The position numbers and the translations under genes are program-made. 64,000 bases of DNA, from positions 18,631 through 82,630 of the forward strand of contig WGNP01000016.1 of assembly GCA_016124495.1 (NCBI GenBank), written 5' to 3'. This document shows, piece by piece, positions 8,451-17,030 of this stretch. The notes beneath the pieces are model-generated. The model ran no database searches. It saw only the letters and a list, made by a program, of their open reading frames with translations, and had not been told where the DNA came from. Source of the DNA: Hyphomonas sp. (GTDB lineage: Bacteria; Pseudomonadota; Alphaproteobacteria; Caulobacterales; Hyphomonadaceae). The number at the start of each line of letters is the position of its first letter. Position 1 is the stretch's first letter.

Positions 8451-9941
8451 ATGTTGAAACTATCGCGCCGGGCCATGCTGGCCGGCAGTGCCGCCACCGT
8501 TGCGATTGCCGCGTGTTCGCGGTCGCCAAAGGAAGACGCGGCGGCGCCGGTCCGGATCGTGCCGTCCTATGCTGACGGGACCGCGATGGCGGCGGGCATT
8601 GCGGCCGGCGAGACGACCGCGCTGGAACAGGTCGAAGCGGCGATCAACCGTGCGAAAGCGGTCGAGCCGCAGGTCAACGGCATCGTGACGGAGACCTTCG
8701 AGATGGCCCGCTCTGATGCGGCGGGCCTCTTGTCCGGCTCGTTCGCGGGCGTGCCGAGTTTCATCAAGGACCTGATCGACTGGCGCGGCGCCCCGACGCT
8801 GGCAGGCAGCCTCGGCGTCGCGGGGCACCTGGCAACCGAAGACAATCCGTTTGCCAGCAAATGGCGGGGCGCCGGCATCGTTTCACTCGGCAAATCAGCA
8901 ACGCCGGAAGCGGGGCTGATCTCGTCCACCGAGCCGTTGTCGAACGGGCCGACACGCAATCCGTGGGATGTGTCGCGCTTCCCGGGCGGATCGTCCGGCG
9001 GGGCGGCGGCGCTGGTCGCGGCGCGGGTGGTGCCGTTTGCGCATGCGAGTGATGGCGGCGGCTCGATCCGGATCCCGGCTTCCACCTGCGGCGTGTTTGG
9101 TCTCAAGCCATCGCGCGACCGCCTGCCCTACAGCGAGCCGGGCGCGGCCCCGCCGCTGCAGATTTCCGTGAACCATGCGGTGACGCTGAGCGTGCGCGAT
9201 TCCATCGCCCTGTTCCGCGCCGCCGAAGCGAATGACGGGACCTATCCCCTGCTCGGCGACATCCAGCCGCTGACACGGCGGTTGCGCATCGGCTTTGCGC
9301 CCGAACCCACTAGCGGGACGCCTCTGCATCCGGACACACGCACCGCGACTGAAGCGGCCGCTCAGCTTTGCCGGGAACTCGGCCACACGGTGATCGACTT
9401 CACGATGCCGATTGATGGGGCGAAGCTGACCGACGCGTTCCTTCTCTATTGGGCCGCCGGCGCCGGAATGTTTGCGCAGCGGGTGGCGGCCTCTTCGGGC
9501 AAGCCCATCGGGCCGCAGATCGTCGAGCCCTGGACGCTGGGTCTGGCCGGCATGGCGGCGCGCCGGATTGCCGAAGTTCCGGACGCGATCAGCTACCTGC
9601 TGGCGTTCGAGAGTGCGTACCATGCGATGTTCGACACGCTGGACGTGATCCTGTCGCCGGTAACCGGCAGCCCGGCCGTGCCCATCGGCGAACAGGCCCC
9701 TGATGCCGATTATGACACGCTGATGGACCGGGTGCTGAGCTTTGCGTCCTACACCGCCTCCATGAATGTGGCAGGCGCGGCCTCGATGAGCGTGCCGCTC
9801 GGCTGGTCGCCCTCCGGTCTGCCGATCGGGGCCATGTTCTCCGGCCGCAAGGGCGATGACGGGTTGCTGTTCGAACTTGCCCTCGAACTGGAAGCCGCCC
9901 AACCCTGGACCGACCGGAAACCGCCCGTTTCAGCCACCTGA
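8451..9941 (+). CDS. Amidase signature family protein, Tat-exported
   Basis: A 496-residue amidase (GatA/AS family) using the Ser-cisSer-Lys triad. The lysine is in [14 protein letters not shown], the first serine in the [15 protein letters not shown] signature, and the nucleophile region in [11 protein letters not shown]. The N-terminus ([23 protein letters not shown]) combines a twin-arginine-like SRR motif with a possible lipobox, so the enzyme is probably periplasmic and perhaps membrane-anchored. The ATG at 8451 follows a GGGGAAGATCACC leader with GGAAG. The substrate is unknown; AS enzymes hydrolyse amides of amino acids, peptides or xenobiotics. The 172-base gap downstream holds the promoter of the RND operon. 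Confidence 0.87.
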   Translation: MLKLSRRAMLAGSAATVAIAACSRSPKEDAAAPVRIVPSYADGTAMAAGIAAGETTALEQVEAAINRAKAVEPQVNGIVTETFEMARSDAAGLLSGSFAGVPSFIKDLIDWRGAPTLAGSLGVAGHLATEDNPFASKWRGAGIVSLGKSATPEAGLISSTEPLSNGPTRNPWDVSRFPGGSSGGAAALVAARVVPFAHASDGGGSIRIPASTCGVFGLKPSRDRLPYSEPGAAPPLQISVNHAVTLSVRDSIALFRAAEANDGTYPLLGDIQPLTRRLRIGFAPEPTSGTPLHPDTRTATEAAAQLCRELGHTVIDFTMPIDGAKLTDAFLLYWAAGAGMFAQRVAASSGKPIGPQIVEPWTLGLAGMAARRIAEVPDAISYLLAFESAYHAMFDTLDVILSPVTGSPAVPIGEQAPDADYDTLMDRVLSFASYTASMNVAGAASMSVPLGWSPSGLPIGAMFSGRKGDDGLLFELALELEAAQPWTDRKPPVSAT

Positions 9942-10049
9942 CGCCGCAAAATGGCCTGAACCTGAAGACCGGGACGAGCTAGATTAACCAACATCTCACC
10001 GTTCTTTGGTGGGCGGAAAGATGTGCTGCGCTAGATATCGCGGGCGTGA

Positions 10050-10069
10050 AAGATGACTCTCGCGTCATT
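10050..10069. promoter_or_regulatory. TGAC-N6-GTCA inverted repeat upstream of RND operon
   Basis: The sequence AAGATGACTCTCGCGTCATT has TGAC and GTCA half-sites separated by six bases (10054-10067), about 45 bases before the first gene of the RND efflux operon. Efflux operons are commonly controlled by TetR- or MarR-type repressors binding such repeats. The same half-sites with the same spacing occur in the palindrome at 1202-1223. No regulator gene is adjacent. Confidence 0.35.
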
Positions 10070-10113
10070 AAATACTATTCCGTCGCTTAGTCCTCCCAAG
10101 AAAGATCCCGCCC

Positions 10114-11190
10114 GTGAACCGTTCCGTCATGATCGCAGCCGCCGTACTGGCTGTAATCGTTGTGTATTTTGGCGCTCGCAGCGTCATGCGCGGCAGCCTT
10201 GGGTCCGAGGTGACGCCGCCGGCGGCGACGGGCCCTGCGCCCATCGCCGACGCGATTGTCGTAACCGCCGAGAGCCAGCTGCACCAGCTTCGCGTGGCGG
10301 CAAAAGGGCGCACTGCGCCTGACAAATCGGTCACCGTGAAGTCCGGCACCGCCGGCACCGTCATTTCAACGCCGGTGCGCGAGGGCACGTTCGTCAGACA
10401 GGGCACCCTGCTCTGCGGCGTGGACGTCGAAGCCCGCAGCGCCCGCGTGAAGGAAGCCGAAGCCAACCGCAACGCTGCGAAAGTCGACTATGACGCCGCC
10501 GCGTCGCTGGCCGCCAAGGGTCTGGCGCCCGCGAACCGGGAAGCCGCCGCCCGCGCCAGCCTGGATGCCGCCGAGGCCGCCGTGAACTCTGCCAAGGTCG
10601 AACTGGGCCGGACCCAGATCCGCGCACCGTTTGACGGTGTGTTCGAACAACGCCTCGCCGAAGCAGGTGACTATCTCGGCCCGGGCTCGCCCTGCGGCCT
10701 GCTGGTGGACCTCAGCCCTGTGATCGTTGCCGCCGAAGTGACCGAAGCCGAAGCCGGCCTCCTGAAGTCCGGCATGACCGCGGACGTCCTGCTCGCCGAT
10801 GGTCGCACATTCCCCGCCAAGCTGCGCTATGTGGCCCGCACGGCCAGCGACCAGACCCGGACATTCCCGGTCGAGGCGGAACTCGTCTCCGGCGACGCCC
10901 AGGTCGCCGCCGGCGTGACCGCCACGCTGACCGTTCCGGCCGGCGATGTGCAGGCGACCCTGATCGCCCGCTCGCTGCTGACATTGTCCGACTCCGGACA
11001 ACTCGGTGTACGCCAGGTGCTCGCAGACGATACCGTTTCCTTCGCGCCGATCCGCGTGATCGACGAGACGCCGGACGGCGCCTGGGTCACCGGCCTGCCG
11101 GCCAAAACGACGCTCGTCGCGATTGGCCAGGACTATCTGAATGACGGCGTGAAGGTGCGTCCCGTCGCCCAAGGCGGAGCCCGTCCATGA
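10114..11190 (+). CDS. RND efflux periplasmic adaptor (membrane fusion protein)
   Basis: A 358-residue adaptor bridging an RND pump to an outer-membrane channel. An N-terminal membrane anchor or signal (VMIAAAVLAVIVVYFGA) precedes the barrel-sandwich domain (KGRTAPDKSVTVKSGTAG...VREGTFVRQGTLLCGVD). A short alpha-helical hairpin spans about residues 105-160, and the second lipoyl half reads LGRTQIRAPFDGVFEQRLAEAGDYL. A beta-barrel and membrane-proximal part follow. The GTG start at 10114 is used; an ATG five codons later is an alternative. The stop overlaps the next gene by ATGA, so the two are translationally coupled. No outer-membrane factor gene is nearby. Confidence 0.9.
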   Translation: MNRSVMIAAAVLAVIVVYFGARSVMRGSLGSEVTPPAATGPAPIADAIVVTAESQLHQLRVAAKGRTAPDKSVTVKSGTAGTVISTPVREGTFVRQGTLLCGVDVEARSARVKEAEANRNAAKVDYDAAASLAAKGLAPANREAAARASLDAAEAAVNSAKVELGRTQIRAPFDGVFEQRLAEAGDYLGPGSPCGLLVDLSPVIVAAEVTEAEAGLLKSGMTADVLLADGRTFPAKLRYVARTASDQTRTFPVEAELVSGDAQVAAGVTATLTVPAGDVQATLIARSLLTLSDSGQLGVRQVLADDTVSFAPIRVIDETPDGAWVTGLPAKTTLVAIGQDYLNDGVKVRPVAQGGARP

Positions 11191-14100
11191 ACGGCCTCAT
11201 TGATGGTGCCATTGGCCGTGCACGGATGGTGATTGCCATCCTGATTTGCGCCATGCTGGCTGGAACAGCGACCTATATCGGCCTGCCCAAGGAAGCCGAC
11301 CCGGACATACCGATCCCGTTCGTTGCCATCACCATCCCGCTCGCTGGCGTCACGCCGGAAGACTCCGAGCGCCTGCTCGTGCGCCCTGTCGAGGAAGAGA
11401 TCCAGTCACTCGAAGGCCTCAAGACATTCAGCTCGTTTGCCGGTGAAGGCGCTGCCCAGCTCGTGCTGGAGTTCGAGATCGACGTCGACGTCGACCAGGC
11501 CGTGCTGGATGTCAAGGACAAGGTGGATATGGCGAAACGCTATTTCCCCGCCGATGCGCGCGAACCCATCGTCTCCGAATTCAACGCCGCGCAATTCCCC
11601 GTGCTGGTCATCAACATCTATGGCGACTCGCCCGAGCGCGGCCTCGGCCGGATCGCGGAAGACCTGCGCGAGCGCCTCGAAGCCGACCCCGGCATCCTCG
11701 AAGCCCGCGTCCAGGGCAAGCGCGAAGACCTGCTTGAGATCGTCATCGATCCGGTCAAGCTCGAAGCCTACAATATCTCCTACCAGGAAATATTCGCGGT
11801 TGTGAATTCGAACAACCAGCTGATCCCGGCAGGCCTCATCGACACCGGACAGGGCAGCTTTGCCGTCAAGGTGCCCGGCATCATCCGCACCGGCACCGAC
11901 GCCCTGAGCCTGCCGATCAAGCGCACGGCTGACGCCGTGGTGACGCTCGGAGATGTTGCCGAAGTGCGCCGGACATTCAAGGACGCCACCGGCCACGCCA
12001 CCTTCAACGGAGAGCAGGCCCTGCTGGTCGAAGTCGTCAAGCGCACCGGCGCCAACATCCTCGACACTGCCAACAACGTGCGCGCCATCATTGCGGACGA
12101 GAGCCAGAAATGGCCGCCGACCGTGCGCGCCGAGATCACGTCTGACGCTTCGGAAATGATCGGCGGCCAGCTTGGCCAGCTCGAAAGCTCGATCATGACG
12201 GCGATCCTGCTGGTCATGATCATCGTGGTCGCCTCGCTCGGCATCCGCTCGGCGATCCTGGTGGGCATCACCATCCCGGCGACCTTCATGATCGCCTTCC
12301 TGTTCCTCGGCGCCTTTGGTTACACCATCAACATGATGGTGATGTTCGGCATGGTCATCGCGGTCGGCATCCTTGTGGATGGCGGCATAGTGGTCACCGA
12401 ATATGCCGACCGCAAGATGGCAGAAGGCATGGCGCGCAAGGAGGCCTATGCTCTCGCCGGCAAGCGCATGTTCTGGCCGATCATCTCCTCGACATTGACC
12501 ACGCTCGCCGCGTTCGTGCCATTCCTGTTCTGGAACTCGATGCCCGGCAAGTTCATGGCCTACCTTCCGATCACCCTGATCTTTGTACTGACATCATCGC
12601 TGATCGCCGCGCTGATCTTCCTGCCGGTGCTTGGTTCTGTGTTCGGCGGCCGCGCCAGTGGCATCGACGAGAACCTGGCGGCCCTCGCTGCTAACGGCGA
12701 TCCCCGACGCGCGAAGGGTTTCACCGGCGGCTACGTGAGGGTTGTGTCGGAGACGATCCGCCGCCCGCTGCTGACCACCGCCGTTGTCCTGAGCTCGGTG
12801 GTCGCGATCTTCATGTGGTTCGGGTCCGAAAAGCATAAGACGGAATTCTTTCTCGATATCGAGCCGGAGCAGGCCTTCATCTTCGTGCAGGCTCAGGGCG
12901 CCCTCTCTGCTGTCGAGAAAGCCGAGTTTGTTGGCCGGGCTGAAGCAGCCATTGACGACATTGACGGTATAACGGCAATCTCTACCCGCACCGGCGTGTC
13001 GTCCTCGGGCTTCAGCTTTGACGGCGTTAGCGGCGTGCCGCTCGACACGATCGGCCAGATCCTGCTGGACCTCAACACGACGTCTGACGGCGACTACAAT
13101 GCCCGCGAAACGCTCGACGAAGTTCGTACGCGCCTCGCGGCCGTGCCGGCCCTGCGCTTCGAGATCAAGCCGCGCGAGCAAGGCCCGCCTGGCGGTAAGG
13201 ATGTGCAGGTTGCCTTACTGAGCAACGACTCCGCCGCGCTGGACAAGACGGCAACACTGATCCGCGACTGGCTGGAAGCGCGCAACGACGTGATCGAAGT
13301 CGACGACTCCCGCGCCCTGCCCGGCGTCGAGTATCAGCTGACCGTCGACCGCGCCGAAGCTGGCAAGTTCGGCGTCGACGTCGCGCAGATCGGCGCGGCC
13401 GTGCAACTCGTCACCAACGGCGTTCTGGTCGGTCGCTACCGCCCCGATGACGCCAATGAAGAAGTCGATATCCGCGTCCGGTTCCCCGAAGGCGACCGCT
13501 CGGCCTCTGCCCTCGACGCCCTTAAGATCTCGACCCCACAAGGCAATGTGCCGCTGTCCTTGTTCGTGACGCGCGACGCCGCTCCCCGCGTCAGCCAGAT
13601 CGAGCGGCGCGAAGGCAAGCGCGTCGTCGATGTGCGCGGCAACGCGAAGGAGCAAGGCACCGGCGGCGCGATTGTCGCCGACTTGAAAGCCTTCATTGCA
13701 AGCCAGGACCTCCCGGCGGGCCTCGAAGTACGTTTCGAAGGCGCCGATGAAGATACCGCCGAAGCCGGCGCCTTCTTCATGGGCGCGGCGTTGGCCGCCC
13801 TGTTCATGATGGCTGTGATCCTGCTCTGGCAGTTCAACAACTTCTGGCAGGTCGCCCTGACCCTTTCGGCGGTGATCCTGTCGACAGCGGGCGTGCTGGT
13901 CGGTGTGAACCTCCTGCTGCCCTATGTCAGTATCCTGATGATCGGCACGGGTATCGTGGCACTCGCCGGGGTTGTCGTGAACAACAACATCATCCTGATC
14001 GACACGTTCAACCGCCTGCGGGAAGATGGCCGCTCGGTGGAGGACGCCGCCATCGCGACGGCCGCCCAGCGTATCAGGCCGATCCTGCTGACGACGGGTA

Positions 14101-14420
14101 CGACGATGTTCGGCCTGTTCCCGATGATCATCCAGATGAACGTCAGCTTCGCCGACGGCGCCATCAACTTCGGCGGCGCAAGCTCCGAATGGTGGGTGCA
14201 GCTGGCCACGGCGGTGGTGTTCGGCCTCGGTTTCTCGACGACGATGATCCTTCTGGTCACGCCGGCCTGGCTGCTGGCGCCGGACCGGATCTCAAGCTGG
14301 TCGAAGCGCCAATGGAACCGGTTGCGCGGACTGCGCACCGAAGCGGCGGTGCAGTCGGAGCCGTCCTATGCGGCCAACGATGCCCCGGACAGGAAGCAAG
14401 TCCTACCGGCCGCGGAATAA
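11187..14420 (+). CDS. RND family efflux pump inner-membrane permease (AcrB-like)
   Basis: A 1077-residue trimeric RND transporter with twelve membrane helices and two large periplasmic loops. TM1 is near residues 10-30; TM2-6 lie around residues 330-490 and TM8-12 around 860-1045. The pattern of the proton-relay residues is unusual relative to AcrB. TM4 reads GILVDGGIVV, keeping one aspartate where AcrB has two, and TM10 reads GVVVNNNIILID, with asparagines where AcrB has the essential lysine. This marks a distinct subgroup of the HAE-type family. The substrate is unknown. It is coupled to the adaptor by a 4-base overlap. Confidence 0.92.
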   Translation: MNGLIDGAIGRARMVIAILICAMLAGTATYIGLPKEADPDIPIPFVAITIPLAGVTPEDSERLLVRPVEEEIQSLEGLKTFSSFAGEGAAQLVLEFEIDVDVDQAVLDVKDKVDMAKRYFPADAREPIVSEFNAAQFPVLVINIYGDSPERGLGRIAEDLRERLEADPGILEARVQGKREDLLEIVIDPVKLEAYNISYQEIFAVVNSNNQLIPAGLIDTGQGSFAVKVPGIIRTGTDALSLPIKRTADAVVTLGDVAEVRRTFKDATGHATFNGEQALLVEVVKRTGANILDTANNVRAIIADESQKWPPTVRAEITSDASEMIGGQLGQLESSIMTAILLVMIIVVASLGIRSAILVGITIPATFMIAFLFLGAFGYTINMMVMFGMVIAVGILVDGGIVVTEYADRKMAEGMARKEAYALAGKRMFWPIISSTLTTLAAFVPFLFWNSMPGKFMAYLPITLIFVLTSSLIAALIFLPVLGSVFGGRASGIDENLAALAANGDPRRAKGFTGGYVRVVSETIRRPLLTTAVVLSSVVAIFMWFGSEKHKTEFFLDIEPEQAFIFVQAQGALSAVEKAEFVGRAEAAIDDIDGITAISTRTGVSSSGFSFDGVSGVPLDTIGQILLDLNTTSDGDYNARETLDEVRTRLAAVPALRFEIKPREQGPPGGKDVQVALLSNDSAALDKTATLIRDWLEARNDVIEVDDSRALPGVEYQLTVDRAEAGKFGVDVAQIGAAVQLVTNGVLVGRYRPDDANEEVDIRVRFPEGDRSASALDALKISTPQGNVPLSLFVTRDAAPRVSQIERREGKRVVDVRGNAKEQGTGGAIVADLKAFIASQDLPAGLEVRFEGADEDTAEAGAFFMGAALAALFMMAVILLWQFNNFWQVALTLSAVILSTAGVLVGVNLLLPYVSILMIGTGIVALAGVVVNNNIILIDTFNRLREDGRSVEDAAIATAAQRIRPILLTTGTTMFGLFPMIIQMNVSFADGAINFGGASSEWWVQLATAVVFGLGFSTTMILLVTPAWLLAPDRISSWSKRQWNRLRGLRTEAAVQSEPSYAANDAPDRKQVLPAAE

Positions 14421-14426
14421 TCCCCG

Positions 14427-14959
14427 CTACAAGGGCAGCGTCTTGCCTTCGAAGTCATAGAAGCGGAGCTCTTTCGAGCGGCCCGCAGCGGTGATAACCT
14501 TGGCACAGCCCCGCCGCACTGTTGGCCGGCTCAACCGGCGCGCCTTCGCTGCCCATGTCGGTCGTCACCCGGCGGGGATGCAGCGCATGCCCTTGACAGA
14601 CAGTGTATGCGCGGCCGTGCGCAGCCCCGCGTCGAGTCCGGCTTTCGACACGCGGTAAGCGAGGCCGAAGCTCATGTCGGTGTTCTAGATGGAGCCCAGA
14701 TGGCCGGAGAGCGCCGCGGCGATCTTGTCTTTGCCGGCAGCGAGGTTTGGCGTCAGCGCGTCCAGCACCCGGATTGGCGCAATCGTGTTGACGCGCAGAA
14801 TGTCCTAAAACCGGTCACAGTCGAGCCGGGAGGTGTCCGCCCGGTCACCTAGGCCGGATCACGCGCGGTAGCGATAACGGTATGACCCTTCGACTGGAAC
14901 GCCCGGACGAGGGCGAGGCCGATGCCGCGATTGGCGCCGGTGACCAGGGCCGTCGGCAT
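14427..14959 (-). pseudogene. Decayed short-chain dehydrogenase/reductase
   Basis: Read on the minus strand, an ATG at 14959 begins MPTALVTGANRGIGLALVR, the SDR glycine-rich NAD(P)-binding motif, and continues to ARDPA before a TAG at 14849-14851. In shifted frames the gene resumes with ILRVNTIAPIRVLDALTPNL and LGSI, then another TAG at 14685-14687, then YRVSKAGLDAGLR (the catalytic Y-x-x-x-K). Further shifts give VTTDMGSEGAP and KVITAAGRSKELRFYDFEGKTLPL with a final stop at 14427-14429. At least two in-frame stops, several frameshifts and a missing central segment make this non-functional. The original was a C-factor-type SDR of about 230 residues. Confidence 0.85.
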
Positions 14960-14989
14960 GGGAGGCTCCGGGGGGGCTGCTTCAGGCGC

Positions 14990-15271
14990 CTAGGCTTTTG
15001 GCGTGATCCGGTAAACGGCGGTCGCCGTCATCACGGTGCCCTTGCCGCCTTCCGCCGCGCCGCCGGTGAACAGGATCGTGCGGGTCTTGCGGTCGATGCG
15101 GGGCTTGTAGGTGAGTTGAACGGGTTCGGCGCCGGCTGCGGCCACGTCGAAGGTCACTGAAACCAGATCCACCCGGTCGGGCGCGCAGACCGCCTCGGCG
15201 TCCGCGCGGATGGCCTGGATCAGGCACAGCGCGATGGCTTCGTCCGGACGGGTCAGCGCGGCGTCGCTCAT
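14990..15271 (-). CDS. Hypothetical protein, possible hotdog-fold fragment
   Basis: A 93-residue protein starting at MSDAALTRPDE. A helix (EAIALCLIQAIRADAE) is followed by a run of alternating beta-strand-like sequence (LVSVTFDVAAAG, PVQLTYKPRID, TRTILFTGGA, TVMTATAVYRITPKA). That order resembles small thioesterase or MaoC-like hotdog domains, but no catalytic signature is visible and the family is not established. The upstream continuation of the frame (to 15472) is rejected because it crosses a minus-strand terminator hairpin at 15314-15345. The decayed SDR lies immediately downstream. Confidence 0.55.
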   Translation of the reverse strand: MSDAALTRPDEAIALCLIQAIRADAEAVCAPDRVDLVSVTFDVAAAGAEPVQLTYKPRIDRKTRTILFTGGAAEGGKGTVMTATAVYRITPKA

Positions 15272-15313
15272 GGCAGTCTCCTTCTCGTTTCCGGCCTCTA
15301 GCGGGCTCCGGCG

Positions 15314-15345
15314 CAAAAGAAAAGGGCCGCCCCGAAGGGCGGCCC
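15314..15345 (-). terminator. Rho-independent terminator
   Basis: Perfect nine-pair stem GGGCCGCCC/GGGCGGCCC with a four-base loop (15324-15345). On the minus strand it is followed by TTTTCTTTT. It lies about 80 bases past the stop of the minus-strand gene ending at 15423 and fits as that gene's terminator. Confidence 0.85.
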
Positions 15346-15422
15346 GGTAATCTGAGGCGACGCGAATGACCGCAGAGGGTCTGGATTTAGCAGCGTCAGC
15401 TTCGCTTCGCACGGCCAGTGCG

Positions 15423-15848
15423 TTATGCGGCGCGTACCCCCTCTCTGCGGGACGGCTGGCCCGCATGGCCAATCAGGTCACCCAAATGGCCAAAGTCATT
15501 CATGCCGTGTACGGATTGCATCCAGCTGCCGATGGACGGCAGCAACGTGCCGATCTGTTTGTGATCAAGGCCGGCTTCCTGGAGTGCGGAAATCATCGAA
15601 AGGGCGACGCGGCGGCGTCCGCCCGGGGTCTGCTCGATCAGGCGCGCGATCTCACCCGTCGGGGCGCCGATCTCGTCACCGGTCCGCGCCGCGAGAACGC
15701 GTGCACCCGGAACCTTCTTGAACATCACGGCTGCGAGCGGGCTGCCCTGGCGCTCGGCGCCGTTCAGGACAATGCCAAGCGCACGCTTGGAAACGGAGTC
15801 CGCGAGGCCATTGCATGTAGCGATGTGCGCTATCAGATCAATCATCAT
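15423..15848 (-). CDS. Hypothetical helical protein (DUF937/DUF2780-like)
   Basis: A 141-residue protein, mostly helical, without a signal peptide or membrane span. The pattern MIDLIAHIATCNGL...KRALGIVLN, then KVPGARVLAARTGDE, then SMISALQEAGLDHKQIGTLLPSIGSWMQS recalls small proteins of the DUF937/DUF2780 type. In those, two repeats end in a phrase of the kind 'L...G.....I...LP.I...'. The match is by eye only and the function is unknown. The start could be either of two consecutive ATGs (15848 or 15845), preceded by AGGAG. The gene is followed by a strong terminator, so it is probably monocistronic. Confidence 0.6.
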   Translation of the reverse strand: MMIDLIAHIATCNGLADSVSKRALGIVLNGAERQGSPLAAVMFKKVPGARVLAARTGDEIGAPTGEIARLIEQTPGGRRRVALSMISALQEAGLDHKQIGTLLPSIGSWMQSVHGMNDFGHLGDLIGHAGQPSRREGVRAA

Positions 15849-16055
15849 TGGCAAAGGCACTCCTAGGATCAATGGCCTCGGGACAGCCGCCAACTTCGTC
15901 TCCCGTGGTTTCCAGAGTCTTACCTGCGTGAAGTTTTTTTCACTCCGGATGAAGAAAGCGATTAAGCCGCGTTAGTCCGGGGTAAACAGAGCGGGGAGAT
16001 TTGTTTACGCTCTCCGTAATGAAGCGATACCAGATGAGAAAAATCGGGGAACCTT

Positions 16056-17030
16056 ATGATAAGGATGGGAATACTTGGGGCCGCTAAGATAGCCCCGCAG
16101 GCCCTGATCGAGCCCGCGCACAGGCGCAATGATTGCCAGGTCGTCTGTGTCGCCGCGCGCGATGGAGACCGCGCCAGCGCCTACGCCCGGCAATATGGTA
16201 TCCCGGAAAGTCTCGGCAGCTACGAAGCCCTGATCGCCCATCCGGGCATCGACCTGATCTACAACGCCCTGCCCCCGCACCGCCATGCGGACCTCACCAT
16301 CGCCGCACTGGAAGCGGGAAAGGCGGTGCTCTGCGAGAAACCCTTCGCGATGAACGCCGACGAAGCCCGCGCCATGACGGACGCCGCCGCGCGAACCGGA
16401 CGGCCACTGCTCGAGGCCTTCCACTACCGCTTCCATCCGATGTTCGAGGATATCCTCACGCAGGTCCGCAGCGGCGCTATCGGCAAGCTATGCGCCATCA
16501 AGTCCGAGTTCTCGGTGGCCATCAGGTTCCGCCCCGGCGAACTGCGCCACGATCCATCCCTCGGCGGCGGGGCGTTGATGGATCTCGGCTGCTACGCGCT
16601 GCACTGGGCGCGGACGGTGGCGGGCTCGGAGCCGCGCGTGATGAAGGCCACGTCCAAACTCAGCGAACACGGCGTCGACCTTGTCACCACGGCGCAGCTG
16701 GAATTCGGCGGCGGCGTCACCGCGCAGGTGCGCACCTCGATGGCGCCTGGACAGCGCTTCAAGGCGCTGCTGGCGATCCAGGGCACCGAAGGCATCCTGG
16801 TCGCGCGCAACCCATTGCATCCGCACCGGGGTCACTCGATCACCATCCGCAAGGGGCTTTCAATCCGGCGCTACACCGTCCCCGGCGAGACGACCTATGA
16901 CCACCAGCTGGCGCACATGATCGAGGCCTTGAAAACAGACGCCCCGCCATTAACGGGCGGGGCGGATGCGGTGGCCAACATGGCGCTGATCGATGCGGTT
17001 TACGCTGCAGCCGGTGTGGCGAGACCCTAG
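16056..17030 (+). CDS. Gfo/Idh/MocA family NAD(P)-dependent oxidoreductase
   Basis: A 324-residue two-domain oxidoreductase. The N-terminal Rossmann fold starts MIRMGILGAAKIAPQAL and has the conserved AIDLIYNALPPHRHADLTIAALEAGKAVLCEKPFAMN block, with the EKP lysine motif near residue 97. The C-terminal alpha/beta domain includes FHYRFHPMF, DLGCYALHWARTV (the Gly-x-x-x-D/H active-site region) and GHSITI. Family members act on sugars, inositols or dipyrroles; dihydrodiol dehydrogenase and trans-1,2-dihydrobenzene-1,2-diol dehydrogenase are the closest in feel, but the substrate is undetermined. The stop overlaps the convergent gene by 4 bases. Confidence 0.88.
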   Translation: MIRMGILGAAKIAPQALIEPAHRRNDCQVVCVAARDGDRASAYARQYGIPESLGSYEALIAHPGIDLIYNALPPHRHADLTIAALEAGKAVLCEKPFAMNADEARAMTDAAARTGRPLLEAFHYRFHPMFEDILTQVRSGAIGKLCAIKSEFSVAIRFRPGELRHDPSLGGGALMDLGCYALHWARTVAGSEPRVMKATSKLSEHGVDLVTTAQLEFGGGVTAQVRTSMAPGQRFKALLAIQGTEGILVARNPLHPHRGHSITIRKGLSIRRYTVPGETTYDHQLAHMIEALKTDAPPLTGGADAVANMALIDAVYAAAGVARP

